64,000 nucleotides of DNA, from assembly GCA_004297945.1 (NCBI GenBank), contig SCRC01000117.1, forward strand, positions 29,485 to 93,484. The letters run 5' to 3'. Of this stretch, positions 39,531 through 50,438 are shown one piece after another; positions within the stretch are counted from its first letter, which is position 1; each line of letters opens with the position of its first letter. The position numbers and the translations under genes are program-made. Below the pieces are notes generated by a model. That model was not told where the DNA came from, did not search any database, and saw only the letters and a list, made by a program, of their open reading frames with translations. Source of the stretch: Candidimonas sp. Lineage in GTDB: Bacteria > Pseudomonadota > Gammaproteobacteria > Burkholderiales > Burkholderiaceae_B.

Positions 39531-40520
39531 ATGTCCAAACCCGCCATGCGTGTCGCCGTCACGGGCGCGGCCGGCCAAATTGGTTACGCCCTTCTGTTCC
39601 GCATCGCCTCGGGCGAAATGCTCGGCAAAGATCAACCCGTCATTCTGCAATTGCTCGAAATTCCCGACGAAAAAGCGCAAAAGGCGCTCAAAGGCGTCAT
39701 GATGGAACTCGACGACTGCGCCTTCCCTTTGCTGGCCGGCATGAGCGCGCACAGTGACGCTCGCCAGGCATTCAAAGATGTCGATGTTGCCCTACTGGTA
39801 GGCGCACGCCCCCGCGGCCCCGGAATGGAACGCAAAGACCTGCTGCACGTCAACGCACAGATCTTCACGGCGCAGGGCAAAGCGTTAAACGACGTTGCCA
39901 GCCGCAACGTTAAAGTGCTGGTGGTGGGCAACCCCGCCAACACCAATGCCTACATCGCGATGAAATCGGCGCCCGATCTGCCATCAAAGAATTTCACCGC
40001 CATGCTGCGCCTGGATCACAACCGCGCGCTCTCGCAACTGGCCGCCAAATCGGGCAAACCAGTCGCCGACATCGAACGTCTCGTCGTCTGGGGCAATCAC
40101 TCGCCTTCCATGTATCCGGACTTCCGCTTTGCGACAGTAGGAGGCAAAAGCCTGACTCAGCTTATCAATGACGACAAATGGAACCGCGAAGTCTTCATCC
40201 CCACTGTGGGCAAACGCGGCGGCGCCATCATTGAAGCCCGCGGCTTGTCTTCGGCGGCATCGGCGGCCAACGCCGCCATTGACCACATTCACGACTGGAT
40301 ACTGGGCACTCACGGCAAGTGGGTCACCATGGGCATCCCTTCCAATGGTTCTTACGGCATACCCAAAGACGTCATCTACGGCGTGCCAGTAACCACCGTC
40401 AACGGCGAGTACACGCGTGTGGACGATCTGGAAATCGATGCATTCTCGCGTGAACGCATGGATTTCACTCTGAAAGAATTGCTCGAAGAACGCGACGGCG
40501 TGCAAGAACTACTTAAGTAA
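39531..40520 (+). CDS. mdh: Malate dehydrogenase (NAD)
   Basis: 329 residues, the length of the cytosolic-type MDH found in betaproteobacteria. NAD-binding [15 protein letters not shown] is at residue 12, substrate-binding Arg in [15 protein letters not shown] (near residue 92), Asp in [12 protein letters not shown] (near residue 162) and catalytic His in [11 protein letters not shown] (near residue 187). GGAG at 39520-39523 is the Shine-Dalgarno. It is followed by prpBCD and preceded by two palindromes and the divergent GntR gene. Confidence 0.96.
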   Translation: MSKPAMRVAVTGAAGQIGYALLFRIASGEMLGKDQPVILQLLEIPDEKAQKALKGVMMELDDCAFPLLAGMSAHSDARQAFKDVDVALLVGARPRGPGMERKDLLHVNAQIFTAQGKALNDVASRNVKVLVVGNPANTNAYIAMKSAPDLPSKNFTAMLRLDHNRALSQLAAKSGKPVADIERLVVWGNHSPSMYPDFRFATVGGKSLTQLINDDKWNREVFIPTVGKRGGAIIEARGLSSAASAANAAIDHIHDWILGTHGKWVTMGIPSNGSYGIPKDVIYGVPVTTVNGEYTRVDDLEIDAFSRERMDFTLKELLEERDGVQELLK

Positions 40521-40601
40521 GCACAGGGTAAAGGCCGCTTCGCCAGCCTTTACCCCAATTCCTGAAGCATCCGTTTGCAAGCTACTCAACCGGAGATTCC
40601 C

Positions 40602-41489
40602 ATGACCCGACCCACCTCCCCGGGCGCCTTGTTCCGCCAGGCGCTGAAAGATGAACAACCCCTGCAAATCATGGGGGCGATCAACGCCAACCATGCCTTG
40701 CTGGCCAAACGCGCAGGCTATCGCGCAATTTACCTTTCGGGGGGCGGCGTCGCGGCCGGATCGCTAGGCCTGCCCGATCTGGGCATTAATACACTTGACG
40801 ATGTCCTGACCGATGTACGCCGCATCACCGATGTCTGCGATGTACCGCTGGCCGTCGACATCGATACCGGCTTCGGCCCGTCGGCGTTCAACATCGCCCG
40901 CACGATCAAAAGCCTGATCAAATTCGGCGCGGCGGCCTGCCATATCGAAGACCAGGTCGGTGCCAAACGCTGCGGCCACCGGCCCGGAAAAGAGATCGTC
41001 TCTACCTCAGAAATGGCCGACCGTGTCAAAGCAGCGGTCGACGCCCGCACCGATTCAGATTTTTTTATTATCGCGCGCACCGACGCCATCGCGGTCGATG
41101 GCGTTGACGCGGCGCTGGATCGCGCCCAGGCCTGCGTGGCGGCAGGGGCCGACGCCATATTCGCCGAAGCGTCGTACGATCTGGCCACCTACAAACGATT
41201 TTCCAGCGCACTGAATGTACCGATTCTGGCCAACATCACCGAGTTCGGCCAAACCCCCTTGTTCAGCGTGCCCGAGCTCGCCGGCGCCGGCGTAGCCATG
41301 GTGCTTTATCCCTTGTCAGCCTTTCGCGCCATGAACAAAGTGGCAGAAACGGTTTACCAGGCAATACGCCGCGACGGCCACCAGAAAAACGTCATCAATT
41401 TAATGCAAACCCGCGACGAACTCTACGACCGTATCGACTATCACACGTACGAATCCAGGCTCGACGCACTGTTCGCACAATCCAAATAA
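40602..41489 (+). CDS. prpB: 2-methylisocitrate lyase
   Basis: Cleaves 2-methylisocitrate to pyruvate and succinate, last step of the 2-methylcitrate cycle. 295 residues from ATG 40602 with CGGAG eight bases upstream. The catalytic KRCGHRPGK motif is near residue 122; YLSGGGVA near residue 44 and DTGFGPS near residue 87 bind Mg and substrate in the isocitrate lyase superfamily. It lies 81 bp after mdh and 17 bp before prpC. Confidence 0.95.
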   Translation: MTRPTSPGALFRQALKDEQPLQIMGAINANHALLAKRAGYRAIYLSGGGVAAGSLGLPDLGINTLDDVLTDVRRITDVCDVPLAVDIDTGFGPSAFNIARTIKSLIKFGAAACHIEDQVGAKRCGHRPGKEIVSTSEMADRVKAAVDARTDSDFFIIARTDAIAVDGVDAALDRAQACVAAGADAIFAEASYDLATYKRFSSALNVPILANITEFGQTPLFSVPELAGAGVAMVLYPLSAFRAMNKVAETVYQAIRRDGHQKNVINLMQTRDELYDRIDYHTYESRLDALFAQSK

Positions 41490-41506
41490 TTTTCGGGAGC
41501 TCAGAC

Positions 41507-42670
41507 ATGGCAATCGCAGCACCAAAAACCAACCCGGGCTTCAAGCCCAAGAAATCCGTAGCGCTATCGGGCATCGTGGCTGGCAATACCGCCCTATGCA
41601 CCGTTGGACGCAGCGGCAACGACCTGCACTACCGCGGCTATAACATCCTGGACATCGCGCAAACCTGCGAATTCGAAGAAATCGCCCATCTGCTGATCCA
41701 CGGCAAACTGCCTACCAAGGCCGAATTGACTGCCTACAAGAAAAAACTGCATAGCTTACGCGGCTTACCCGCCGCCTTGCAAAGCGCTCTCGAGTCGCTG
41801 CCGGCGGCCAGCCATCCTATGGATGTAATGCGCACCGCCGTGTCGGTGCTGGGCTGCGTGCTACCCGAAAAGGACGACCATAACCTGCCCGATGCGCGCG
41901 ACATTGCAGATCATCTGATAGCCAATCTGGGCTCAGCGCTGCTTTATTGGTACCACTACAGCCACAATGGCCGCATCATCGACGTTCAGACCGACGATGA
42001 CAGCATAGGCGGCCATTTCCTGCACCTGCTGCACGGCACCGTGCCCAGCGACGACTGGGTTCGCGCCATGCACACCTCGCTGATTCTGTACGCAGAGCAC
42101 GAATTCAACGCCTCGACCTTCACCAGCCGGGTGATTGCCGGCACGGGCTCCGACATGTATTCGGCCATCGCCGGTGGCATTGGCGCGCTGCGCGGCCCCA
42201 AGCATGGGGGCGCGAACGAAGTCGCCTTCGAAATACAGAAACGCTACGATACGCCCGCCCAGGCCGACGCCGACATCCGCCGTCGGGTCGAAAACAAAGA
42301 GGTCGTCATTGGCTTTGGCCATCCCGTGTACACGGTATCCGACCCGCGCAACCAGGTCATCAAGGAAGTCGCGCGCAAGCTGTCGAAAAAAGAACAGAAC
42401 ATGAAAATGTTCAATATCGCGGAACGTCTTGAAACCACCATGTGGGACATCAAAAAAATGTTCCCCAACCTCGATTGGTTCTCGGCCGTGTCCTACCACA
42501 TGATGGGCGTACCCACGGCCATGTTTACGCCACTGTTCGTGATTGCACGCACCGCCGGCTGGTCGGCCCACATCATCGAACAGCGCATCGACAACAAGAT
42601 CATCCGCCCTACCGCCAATTACGTCGGTCCGGAAGATCAGAAATTCGTTGCCCTCGCTAAACGCAAATAA
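41507..42670 (+). CDS. prpC: 2-methylcitrate synthase
   Basis: 387 residues, the length of PrpC rather than GltA (434). Joins propionyl-CoA and oxaloacetate. The catalytic His regions are in the [11 protein letters not shown] segment (near residue 186) and [13 protein letters not shown] (near residue 266). [15 protein letters not shown] at the N-terminus is PrpC-like. Middle gene of prpBCD; GGGAGCTCAGAC precedes the ATG. Confidence 0.95.
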   Translation: MAIAAPKTNPGFKPKKSVALSGIVAGNTALCTVGRSGNDLHYRGYNILDIAQTCEFEEIAHLLIHGKLPTKAELTAYKKKLHSLRGLPAALQSALESLPAASHPMDVMRTAVSVLGCVLPEKDDHNLPDARDIADHLIANLGSALLYWYHYSHNGRIIDVQTDDDSIGGHFLHLLHGTVPSDDWVRAMHTSLILYAEHEFNASTFTSRVIAGTGSDMYSAIAGGIGALRGPKHGGANEVAFEIQKRYDTPAQADADIRRRVENKEVVIGFGHPVYTVSDPRNQVIKEVARKLSKKEQNMKMFNIAERLETTMWDIKKMFPNLDWFSAVSYHMMGVPTAMFTPLFVIARTAGWSAHIIEQRIDNKIIRPTANYVGPEDQKFVALAKRK

Positions 42671-42693
42671 ATACAGCCACCCGGGAATCCTTT

Positions 42694-44145
42694 ATGTCCG
42701 CGCCCATTTCCAACGTTCGACCCACACCCGATCAGGTACTGGTCGATATCGTCGATTACGTTCTCAATTACCAGATCAAAAGCGATCTGGCCTACGAAAC
42801 AGCCCGCAACTGCCTGATCGATACGCTGGGCTGCGGCCTAGAGGCGCTGGAGTACCCCGCGTGCAAGAAGCTGATGGGCCCCATCGTGCCTGGCACCGTC
42901 GTACCCAACGGTGCCAAAGTGCCGGGCACGCAATTCCAGCTCGATCCCGTGCAGGCAGCTTTCAACATCGGCGCCATGATCCGCTGGCTCGACTTTAACG
43001 ACACCTGGCTGGCGGCCGAGTGGGGTCATCCGTCGGACAATCTGGGCGGCATTCTGGCCACGGCCGACTGGCTTTCGCGCAACGCCGTGGCCATGGGCAA
43101 GGCGCCCTTGCTCATGCGCGATGTCCTAACAGGGCTGATCAAGGCGCACGAAATCCAGGGCTGCATCGCACTGGAAAACTCCTTTAACAAGGTCGGGCTT
43201 GATCACGTCGTACTGGTTAAAGTTGCGTCTACGGCAGTGGTCTCGCAAATGCTCGGCCTGACCCACGACGAAACCATCAACGCCGTATCCCTGGCCTGGG
43301 TCGACGGCCAAAGCCTGCGCACCTATCGCCACGCCCCCAACACCGGCAGCCGCAAAAGCTGGGCTGCGGGCGACGCCACCAGCCGCGCCGTCCGTCTGGC
43401 GCTGATCGCCAAAACCGGCGAAATGGGTTACCCATCGGTTTTGTCAGCCAAAACCTGGGGGTTCTACGACGTGCTGTTCAAAGGCCAGCCTTTCAAATTT
43501 CAGCGCCCCTACGGCAGCTACGTCATGGAAAACGTGCTCTTCAAAATTTCATTCCCGGCCGAATTCCATTCGCAAACGGCTGTTGAATGCGCCATGGACC
43601 TTCATCGGGAGCTGAAAAAAGCCGGCAAAACCGATGTGGACATCAAGCACATTACCATCCGCACACACGAAGCCTGCATCCGCATCATCGACAAGAAAGG
43701 GCCTTTGAACAATCCGGCCGACCGCGACCACTGCATTCAGTATATGGTGGCCATCCCCGTGATCTTTGGCCGCCTGACTGCTGGCGACTACGAGGACTCG
43801 ATCGCGTCCGACCCGCGCATCGATGCCTTGCGCAGCAAAATCGAATGCGTCGAAGACCCAGCCTTTACCCAGGATTATCACAATCCCGAAAAACGCTCAA
43901 TTGCCAACGCCCTGACCGTTGAATTCAACGACGGCAGCAAGCTGGCCGAAATCGTCTGCGAATATCCCATCGGCCACAAGCGCCGCCGCAAGGACGGCAT
44001 ACCTCTGCTGGAAGAGAAGTTCCGCATCAACCTGGCGCGTCAGTTCCCGGCCAAACAGCAAGAGCGCATCCTGGCCGTTTCGCTTGACCAGAAAGCGCTT
44101 GAAGCCATGCCCGTGCACGAATACGTGGATATGTATGTGATTTGA
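42694..44145 (+). CDS. prpD: 2-methylcitrate dehydratase (MmgE/PrpD family)
   Basis: 483 residues, normal for PrpD (483 in E. coli). It dehydrates 2-methylcitrate; hydration to 2-methylisocitrate would then fall to aconitase, and acnB follows 0.7 kb downstream. Conserved blocks include [22 protein letters not shown] and [15 protein letters not shown] (near residue 111), [14 protein letters not shown] and [14 protein letters not shown]. It lies 23 bp after prpC. No prpF/acnD genes are present, so this is the prpD-type rather than acnD-prpF-type cycle. Confidence 0.94.
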   Translation: MSAPISNVRPTPDQVLVDIVDYVLNYQIKSDLAYETARNCLIDTLGCGLEALEYPACKKLMGPIVPGTVVPNGAKVPGTQFQLDPVQAAFNIGAMIRWLDFNDTWLAAEWGHPSDNLGGILATADWLSRNAVAMGKAPLLMRDVLTGLIKAHEIQGCIALENSFNKVGLDHVVLVKVASTAVVSQMLGLTHDETINAVSLAWVDGQSLRTYRHAPNTGSRKSWAAGDATSRAVRLALIAKTGEMGYPSVLSAKTWGFYDVLFKGQPFKFQRPYGSYVMENVLFKISFPAEFHSQTAVECAMDLHRELKKAGKTDVDIKHITIRTHEACIRIIDKKGPLNNPADRDHCIQYMVAIPVIFGRLTAGDYEDSIASDPRIDALRSKIECVEDPAFTQDYHNPEKRSIANALTVEFNDGSKLAEIVCEYPIGHKRRRKDGIPLLEEKFRINLARQFPAKQQERILAVSLDQKALEAMPVHEYVDMYVI

Positions 44146-44170
44146 TGGCGCCCGAAGGGGCACCACGGCA

Positions 44171-44272
44171 GATAGCTTGGGCTGATACGGATTATCGATA
44201 GCTGGGCGGGTACGGATTATCGATAGCTTGGGCTGATACGGATTATCGATAGCTGGGCGGGTACGGATTATC
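44171..44272 (+). repeat. Alternating 26/25-bp tandem repeat (51-bp unit twice)
   Basis: Four back-to-back units starting with GATAGCT at 44171, 44197, 44222 and 44248. Units 1 and 3 are identical (26 bp), as are units 2 and 4 (25 bp), so a 51-bp block has been duplicated exactly. All end in ACGGATTATC. It lies directly 3' of prpD and is unlike the REP family. Confidence 0.93.
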
Positions 44273-44278
44273 GAGCGA

Positions 44279-44350
44279 ATGGCACCCACAAGGGGTGCCA
44301 CTACAAATACGTATCCGTGAAACATGTAGCGGCAGCCCTTGTGGCTGCCA
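44279..44350. repeat. REP-like inverted pair before the GNAT gene
   Basis: A GGCACCC/GGGTGCC copy with altered tail (ACTACA) is followed by an inverted GGCAGCC/GGCTGCC copy. It ends 25 bp before the start codon of the small acetyltransferase gene. Confidence 0.88.
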
Positions 44351-44374
44351 AATCGGGGTCGGAGGACAAACAAT

Positions 44375-44650
44375 ATGGCTCGCGCCATCACTCATAACAC
44401 GGCACAACATCAGTTTGAATGGCAGGAAGACGCAACCTTGTGCGTCCTTGTCTACACCTTGCAGGCCGATGTCATGACAATTACCTATACCGGCGTTCCC
44501 GACGCGGTCGGGGGCCGAGGCATCGCCGCCGAGCTTACCCAATTCGCGCTGGACACCGCCCGGACTCAAGGCTGGAAAGTACGCCCCGTGTGCAGTTACG
44601 CAGCGGCCTATTTGCGGCGCCATCCTGAATATCAGGCATTACTTGTGTAG
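44375..44650 (+). CDS. Small GNAT-like N-acetyltransferase (YjdJ type)
   Basis: 91 residues from ATG 44375, with GGAGG at 44361-44365. It matches the short GNAT family (PF14542 type): a beta-hairpin ending ITYTGVPDAVGG, the acetyl-CoA loop RGIAAELTQFAL (near residue 54), and the C-terminal VRPVCSYAAAYLRRHPEYQALL block with the conserved Cys. Substrate unknown. Its stop codon TAG is formed by the first bases of a REP-like element (TGTAGC), so the C-terminus may have been trimmed or fixed by element insertion. REP loci lie on both sides. Confidence 0.85.
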   Translation: MARAITHNTAQHQFEWQEDATLCVLVYTLQADVMTITYTGVPDAVGGRGIAAELTQFALDTARTQGWKVRPVCSYAAAYLRRHPEYQALLV

Positions 44651-44757
44651 CGGCAGCCCTTGCGTAGCGGCAGCCCTTGTGGCTGCCATTCTTCCATAAT
44701 GTAAATGCCGTCTTGATTGGCAAGCTTCTGGCACCCACAAGGGGTGCCGCTACAAAA
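44645..44757. repeat. REP-like cluster 3' of the GNAT gene
   Basis: A partial copy (44645-44661, tail plus one arm only) runs directly into a complete GGCAGCC/GGCTGCC copy; a GGCACCC/GGGTGCC copy follows after about 40 bp. The partial copy looks like the footprint of one element inserted into or recombined with another. Confidence 0.88.
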
Positions 44758-44781
44758 CGTGTCTGTCGCTGATTCCGTTTA

Positions 44782-44804
44782 TGTCTTATATAAGATATAA
44801 GACA
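44782..44804. promoter_or_regulatory. Perfect palindromic operator upstream of acnB
   Basis: Arms TGTCTTATAT and ATATAAGACA pair exactly around centre AAG. It shares its first 20 bases with the mdh site at 39404 and has the same 1-bp distance to the -35 box. Likely bound by the GntR regulator encoded beside mdh. Confidence 0.78.
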
Positions 44805-44805
44805 T

Positions 44806-44834
44806 TTGCCTGAATGCCTGCTTCCTCTTACAAT
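44806..44834 (+). promoter_or_regulatory. Candidate acnB promoter
   Basis: -35 TTGCCT (44806-44811), 17-bp spacer, -10 TACAAT (44829-44834; 5 of 6 consensus). Predicted transcript start near 44841, leader about 37 nt. The palindrome ends 1 bp before the -35. Confidence 0.6.
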
Positions 44835-44877
44835 TCGGGGGTCAATTTTCCCACCCCTGAATCGAAGGGCACGCACC

Positions 44878-47463
44878 ATGCTAAGTACCTATCGCCAACA
44901 CGTAGCCGAGCGCGCAGCGCTTGGCACTGTCCCCCTGCCGCTATCGGCTGCGCAAACCGCGGACCTGATCGAGTTGCTTAAAAATCCGCCCGCCGGCGAG
45001 GCCGACTTTTTACTTGATCTGATTACACACCGAGTCCCCGCTGGCGTCGACGATGCCGCCAAGGTCAAGGCCTCTTACTTGGCCGCCGTGGCGCTGGGGA
45101 AAGAAACCTGCCGTTTGATCGACCGCAAACACGCTACCGAACTGCTGGGCACGATGCTGGGAGGCTACAACATAAGTCCTCTCATCGCGCTGCTGGACCA
45201 AGCCGATCTGGCCCCTGTTGCGGCGAAGGCCTTAAAAAGCAGCCTGCTGGTGTTCGACGCCTTTCACGACGTGCAGGAAAAGGCCGAAAAAGGCAATCAG
45301 TACGCCAAGGAGGTACTGCAAAGCTGGGCCGGCGCCGAATGGTTCACCAGCCGCCCGGAAGTTCCGCAAAGCCTGACACTGACCGTATTCAAGGTCAACG
45401 GCGAAACCAACACCGATGACTTGTCTCCCGCGCCCGATGCATGGAGCCGCCCCGACATTCCTCTGCATGCGCTAGCCATGCTGAAGAACCCCCGCCCGGG
45501 CATCGAACCCGACGAGGCGGGTAAAGTCGGCCCTATGAAATTCATTGAACGCTTGAAAGAAAAAGGCCACCTGTTGGCCTATGTTGGCGACGTGGTCGGC
45601 ACCGGGTCCTCCCGCAAATCGGCGACAAATTCAGTCCTTTGGCTGACGGGCGAAGATATCCCGTTTGTACCCAACAAACGCTTTGGCGGCGTCTGTCTAG
45701 GCGGAAAGATCGCACCGATCTTCTATAACACAATGGAAGACTCCGGAGCCTTGCCCATCGAGCTGGACGTGTCCAAAATGGAAATGGGCGACGTCATCGA
45801 ATTGCGCCCTTACGAGGGCCGTGCGCTTAAAGACGGCAAGGTCATTGCCCAATTCGAGCTCAAGTCCGACGTGCTGCTCGATGAAGTGCGCGCCGGCGGC
45901 CGAATTCCGCTGATCATCGGCCGAGGCCTTACGGCCAAGGCACGGGCGGCGTTAGGCCTGCCCGCCACGACGCTGTTCCGTCTGCCGCACAATCCGGCCG
46001 ACTCGGGCAAGGGCTACACCCTGGCGCAAAAAATCGTGGGTCGAGCCTGCGGCTTGCCCGAAGGCAAAGGCATTCGTCCCGGCACCTATTGCGAGCCCAG
46101 GATGACCTCGGTGGGCAGCCAGGACACGACCGGCCCCATGACTCGCGACGAACTCAAAGACCTGGCCTGCCTGGGCTTCTCGGCCGACCTGGTGATGCAA
46201 TCGTTCTGCCATACTGCGGCCTATCCCAAGCCGGTCGACGTCAAAACCCATCATGAACTGCCCGCATTCATGAGCACCCGCGGCGGCGTGTCGCTACGCC
46301 CGGGCGATGGCATTATCCACTCGTGGTTAAACCGTATGCTGCTGCCCGACACCGTGGGCACGGGCGGAGATTCGCATACACGCTTTCCCATCGGTATCAG
46401 TTTCCCGGCCGGATCGGGCCTGGTGGCCTTTGCTGCCGCCACCGGCGTGATGCCGCTGGACATGCCCGAATCCGTTCTGGTGCGCTTCAAAGGCAATCTG
46501 CAACCAGGCGTCACCTTGCGTGATCTGGTCAACGCCATTCCGCTATATGCCATCAAACAGGGCCTGCTTACGGTTGAAACAAAGGGCAAGAAAAATGTTT
46601 TCTCGGGCCGCATTCTGGAAATCGAAGGCCTGCCCAATCTGAAGATCGAACAGGCTTTCGAACTATCGGACGCGTCGGCCGAGCGCTCGGCTGCCGGCTG
46701 CACGGTGCGCCTGGGCAAAGAACCCATCATCGAATACATCAACAGCAACGTCACTCTGCTGAAGTGGATGATTGCCAATGGCTACGAAGACGAACGCACG
46801 CTGGGCCGCCGCATCAAGGCCATGCAGGCGTGGCTGGCCAACCCCCAGCTGATCGAACCCGACGCCGACGCACAATATGCGGCCGTGATCGAGATTGATC
46901 TGGCGGATGTGCACGAACCCATCCTGGCCTGCCCCAACGATCCCGACGACGTCAAAACGTTGTCCGATGTCGCCGGCACGCATATCGACGAAGTATTCAT
47001 AGGCAGTTGCATGACCAATATCGGGCACTTCCGCGCAGCGTCCAAGCTGCTTGAAGGCAAGCGCGATATCCCCGTCAAGCTGTGGGTCGCGCCACCCACC
47101 AAAATGGATCAGAAACAGCTTACAGAGGAAGGTCACTACGGCGTTCTGGGCAGTGCCGGCGCACGCATGGAAATGCCGGGATGCTCATTGTGCATGGGCA
47201 ACCAGGCGCAAGTGCGTGAAGGCGCTACCGTCATGTCCACCAGCACGCGCAACTTCCCCAACCGATTAGGCAAGAACGCCAACGTATTCCTGGGTTCAGC
47301 CGAACTGGCTGCGATTTGTTCACGGCTGGGCAGAATCCCCACCAAAGCCGAGTACATGGCCGATATGAGCGCCCTGAACCAAGATAGCAATCAAATCTAC
47401 CGCTACATGAATTTTGACCAGATCGAAGACTTCAAGGAGGTCGCCGACGCAGTCGGCGTTTGA
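44878..47463 (+). CDS. acnB: Aconitate hydratase B
   Basis: 861 residues from ATG 44878, matching AcnB (865 in E. coli). AcnB-specific order is seen: N-terminal HEAT-like domain, then a swivel domain, then the Fe-S domains. Cluster cysteines lie in [18 protein letters not shown] (near residue 708) and [16 protein letters not shown] (near residue 770). It isomerises citrate and in many bacteria also hydrates 2-methylaconitate for the neighbouring prpBCD route. The frame is open back to 44806, but that stretch is the promoter/leader. Upstream operator shared with mdh. Confidence 0.96.
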   Translation: MLSTYRQHVAERAALGTVPLPLSAAQTADLIELLKNPPAGEADFLLDLITHRVPAGVDDAAKVKASYLAAVALGKETCRLIDRKHATELLGTMLGGYNISPLIALLDQADLAPVAAKALKSSLLVFDAFHDVQEKAEKGNQYAKEVLQSWAGAEWFTSRPEVPQSLTLTVFKVNGETNTDDLSPAPDAWSRPDIPLHALAMLKNPRPGIEPDEAGKVGPMKFIERLKEKGHLLAYVGDVVGTGSSRKSATNSVLWLTGEDIPFVPNKRFGGVCLGGKIAPIFYNTMEDSGALPIELDVSKMEMGDVIELRPYEGRALKDGKVIAQFELKSDVLLDEVRAGGRIPLIIGRGLTAKARAALGLPATTLFRLPHNPADSGKGYTLAQKIVGRACGLPEGKGIRPGTYCEPRMTSVGSQDTTGPMTRDELKDLACLGFSADLVMQSFCHTAAYPKPVDVKTHHELPAFMSTRGGVSLRPGDGIIHSWLNRMLLPDTVGTGGDSHTRFPIGISFPAGSGLVAFAAATGVMPLDMPESVLVRFKGNLQPGVTLRDLVNAIPLYAIKQGLLTVETKGKKNVFSGRILEIEGLPNLKIEQAFELSDASAERSAAGCTVRLGKEPIIEYINSNVTLLKWMIANGYEDERTLGRRIKAMQAWLANPQLIEPDADAQYAAVIEIDLADVHEPILACPNDPDDVKTLSDVAGTHIDEVFIGSCMTNIGHFRAASKLLEGKRDIPVKLWVAPPTKMDQKQLTEEGHYGVLGSAGARMEMPGCSLCMGNQAQVREGATVMSTSTRNFPNRLGKNANVFLGSAELAAICSRLGRIPTKAEYMADMSALNQDSNQIYRYMNFDQIEDFKEVADAVGV

Positions 47464-47483
47464 GGACGGCAGGATAACGGAAA

Positions 47484-47560
47484 ATGGCAGCCACGAGGGC
47501 TGCCGCTACATGAGAAACGGATATGCTTTTGTAGCGGCAGCCCTCGTGGCTGCCATTTTT
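47484..47560. repeat. REP-like inverted pair with T-run between acnB and acnA
   Basis: Two GGCAGCC/GGCTGCC copies in inverted orientation, both with a CG in the loop (ACGAG/CTCGT), unlike the usual ACAAG. The whole pair can fold into one long hairpin and ends in ATTTTTT, so it could act as the acnB terminator. Confidence 0.85.
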
Positions 47561-47724
47561 TCTGATCGAAAAAACCAACCCTGCAAAATTTTGGCAATCA
47601 GGCCTAAAATGATGTGATCGTCGACGGCGATCTCGCGGCCTGAATTGATATATGCACCTGTCTCTTCGGTATCCCGCTGCCTCGCCCGGGTTCATGCCAA
47701 CGCTATCCTTCCACGGAGTTCACC

Positions 47725-50430
47725 ATGTTGCACAATACCTTCAATAGTCTGCAAAAATTCAAGGTGGGGCGCAAGACGGCCCAGTTCTATTCGCTGGCGG
47801 CGCTGGGCAAAAATCTGGGAGCGGACGTCCATCGCCTGCCGATATCGATCCGTATCGTGCTCGAATCGGTACTGCGCAACTGCGACGGTAAAAAGGTCAC
47901 CGAACAGCACGTCAAGCAACTGGCCAACTGGAAACCCAATGCCAAACGCGACGAGGAAATCCCGTTTGTCGTGGCACGGGTCATATTGCAGGATTTTACT
48001 GGCGTGCCGTTGCTGGCCGATATCGCCGCCATGCGCTCGGTAGCGGCCAGAATGGGCAAAGACCCCAAACGCATCGAGCCCATGGTGCCGGTCGATCTGG
48101 TTGTTGACCATTCAGTCATGGTCGATTATTACGGCACAAAAAGCGCCCTGGGCCTGAACATGAAGCGAGAGTTCGAGCGCAACCAGGAACGGTACCAATT
48201 CCTGAAATGGGGCATGCAGGCCTTTGATACCTTTGGCGTGGTGCCCCCGGGCTTTGGCATCGTGCACCAGGTCAACCTGGAATATCTGGCGCGTGGCGTA
48301 CATTACAACGCCAAAGACAATGTGTACTACCCCGACACCTTGGTGGGCACCGATAGTCACACCACCATGATCAACGGCATAGGCGTGGTGGGCTGGGGCG
48401 TGGGCGGCATCGAGGCCGAAGCGGGAATGCTCGGCCAGCCCGTGTACATCCTCACTCCCGATGTGGTGGGGGTAGAACTTAAAGGCGAATTGCGCGGCGG
48501 CGTAACCGCCACCGATCTGGTGCTGACCATTACCGAAATGCTGCGTGCGGCCAAGGTTGTAGGCAGCTTCGTCGAGTTCTGTGGCCCGGGCACCTCCAGC
48601 CTGTCCGTAACCGACCGGGCCACCATCGGCAACATGTCCCCCGAGTACGGAGCCACCATGGGCTTTTTCCCGGTGGACGATCGCACCATCGAATATTTCA
48701 AGGGAACCGGCCGAACGAAAGACGAGGTCGACGCCCTGAAAGCCTATTTCAAAGCTCAGGGCCTGTACGGCGTGCCTGAGGCTAAAGATATTGCCTACAC
48801 CCGGGTTCTGACTCTGGATTTATCCACCGTCACGCCTTCCTTGGCGGGGCCCAAGCGTCCGCAGGACCGGATCGAGGTTGGCAAGGTCAAAAGCACGTTC
48901 ATCGACCTGTACTCTAAAAAAGCGGCTGAAAACGGCTTTAGCCAACCGCCCGAAAAACTCAATCAGGTCTTTGTCACCAGCGCCGGCACCAAAATCAAGA
49001 ATGGCGACATCGTCATCGCGGCCATCACGTCGTGCACCAACACGTCCAACCCCAGTGTGATGCTGGCCGCCGGCTTGCTGGCCAAAAAGGCCGTCGAAGC
49101 GGGGCTTAAAATCCCCAGCTACGTCAAGACATCATTGGCGCCCGGATCGCGGGTCGTCACCGAATACCTCACCAAGACGGGGCTGCTGCCCTACCTGGAA
49201 AAACTCGGGTTCGACGTAGCCGCCTATGGCTGCACGACCTGCATCGGCAACGCGGGCGATCTGACGCCCGACATGAACGAAACTATTATTCAAAATAATC
49301 TGGTCTGTTCCGCGGTGCTTTCGGGCAACCGCAATTTTGAAGCACGCATCCACCCCAACGTCAAAGCCAATTTCCTCTCCTCGCCGCCGCTGGTCGTGGC
49401 TTACGCGCTGGCTGGCACCATGCTGCGCGATCTCATGACCGAGCCCGTTGGCAAAGGCAAACACGGAGATGTGTGGCTGGGCGATATCTGGCCCACCAAC
49501 GCCGAAGTGCAGGCCCTGCTCGGCCAGGCCATGAATCCCGTCGCGTTCCAGGCCAACTACAGCCAGATCAAAACCAACCCCGGCAAACTCTGGAAAGCGA
49601 TCACCGGCGTCGACGGCAAGGTATACAACTGGCCCGAGTCCACCTATATTGCCGAACCCCCCTTCTTCGAAGGCTTCGGCATGAAGCCCGCAGCCATGCC
49701 GCCGGTAAATGGTGCGCGCGTACTGGCGATCTTCGGTGATTCAGTCACCACCGACCATATATCACCGGCCGGATCCATCAAGGAAAGCTCGCCCGCCGGC
49801 GTATGGCTCAAACAGAATGGCGTAGACAAACAAGACTTCAACAGCTATGGCTCGCGGCGCGGCAACCACGAGGTCATGATGCGCGGCACCTTTGCCAATG
49901 TACGCATCAAAAACCTGATGATCCCGGTCAATTCCGATGGCAGCCGATTTGAAGGCGGCGAAACACTGTACCAACCGACGGACGAACGCTTGTCGATTTA
50001 CGACGCCGCCATGAAATACGTGGCGGCGGGCGTGCCCACCGTCATTTTCGGCGGTGAAGAATACGGCACAGGATCATCCCGCGACTGGGCCGCCAAGGGC
50101 ACACAACTGCTAGGCGTCAAGGCAGTCATTGCGCGCAGCTTTGAACGCATACACCGAAGCAATCTGGTGGGCATGGGCGTATTGCCGCTGCAGTTCAAGG
50201 GCGAGGACAACACTGATTCGCTGGGCATTACCGGTCGCGAAACATTCGATATTTCAGGCACCGAACACGGCATCAAACCGCAGCAGGACGTAACCCTCAC
50301 CATTCATCGCCCCGATGGGTCGCGTCAGGACGTCAAAGTGCTGCTGCGCATCGATACCTCAACCGAGGTCGATTACTACCAGCACGGAGGCATCCTGCCT
50401 TACGTACTGCGTGACCTTCTGGCCGCCTGA
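47725..50430 (+). CDS. acnA: Aconitate hydratase A
   Basis: 901 residues, AcnA length (891 in E. coli). Cluster ligands are in [14 protein letters not shown] (near residue 436) and [12 protein letters not shown] (near residue 503); the C-terminal swivel contains [17 protein letters not shown] (near residue 776). IRP/AcnA-like N-terminus begins [22 protein letters not shown]. Second aconitase of the window, immediately after acnB; AcnA types are usually the more oxidation-stable form. The 200-bp gap upstream shows no copy of the mdh/acnB operator. Confidence 0.95.
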   Translation: MLHNTFNSLQKFKVGRKTAQFYSLAALGKNLGADVHRLPISIRIVLESVLRNCDGKKVTEQHVKQLANWKPNAKRDEEIPFVVARVILQDFTGVPLLADIAAMRSVAARMGKDPKRIEPMVPVDLVVDHSVMVDYYGTKSALGLNMKREFERNQERYQFLKWGMQAFDTFGVVPPGFGIVHQVNLEYLARGVHYNAKDNVYYPDTLVGTDSHTTMINGIGVVGWGVGGIEAEAGMLGQPVYILTPDVVGVELKGELRGGVTATDLVLTITEMLRAAKVVGSFVEFCGPGTSSLSVTDRATIGNMSPEYGATMGFFPVDDRTIEYFKGTGRTKDEVDALKAYFKAQGLYGVPEAKDIAYTRVLTLDLSTVTPSLAGPKRPQDRIEVGKVKSTFIDLYSKKAAENGFSQPPEKLNQVFVTSAGTKIKNGDIVIAAITSCTNTSNPSVMLAAGLLAKKAVEAGLKIPSYVKTSLAPGSRVVTEYLTKTGLLPYLEKLGFDVAAYGCTTCIGNAGDLTPDMNETIIQNNLVCSAVLSGNRNFEARIHPNVKANFLSSPPLVVAYALAGTMLRDLMTEPVGKGKHGDVWLGDIWPTNAEVQALLGQAMNPVAFQANYSQIKTNPGKLWKAITGVDGKVYNWPESTYIAEPPFFEGFGMKPAAMPPVNGARVLAIFGDSVTTDHISPAGSIKESSPAGVWLKQNGVDKQDFNSYGSRRGNHEVMMRGTFANVRIKNLMIPVNSDGSRFEGGETLYQPTDERLSIYDAAMKYVAAGVPTVIFGGEEYGTGSSRDWAAKGTQLLGVKAVIARSFERIHRSNLVGMGVLPLQFKGEDNTDSLGITGRETFDISGTEHGIKPQQDVTLTIHRPDGSRQDVKVLLRIDTSTEVDYYQHGGILPYVLRDLLAA

Positions 50431-50438
50431 CCTTGCAC

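Noticed and set aside
44171..44272. CRISPR array
   Set aside because: The units are directly adjacent without unique spacers, and no cas genes are present. The 42-bp REP series at 11.7 kb was rejected as CRISPR because its linkers are identical.
47561..47724. Copy of the mdh/acnB operator upstream of acnA
   Set aside because: Read by eye on both strands; no stretch resembles TGTCTTATAT or its partner arm.
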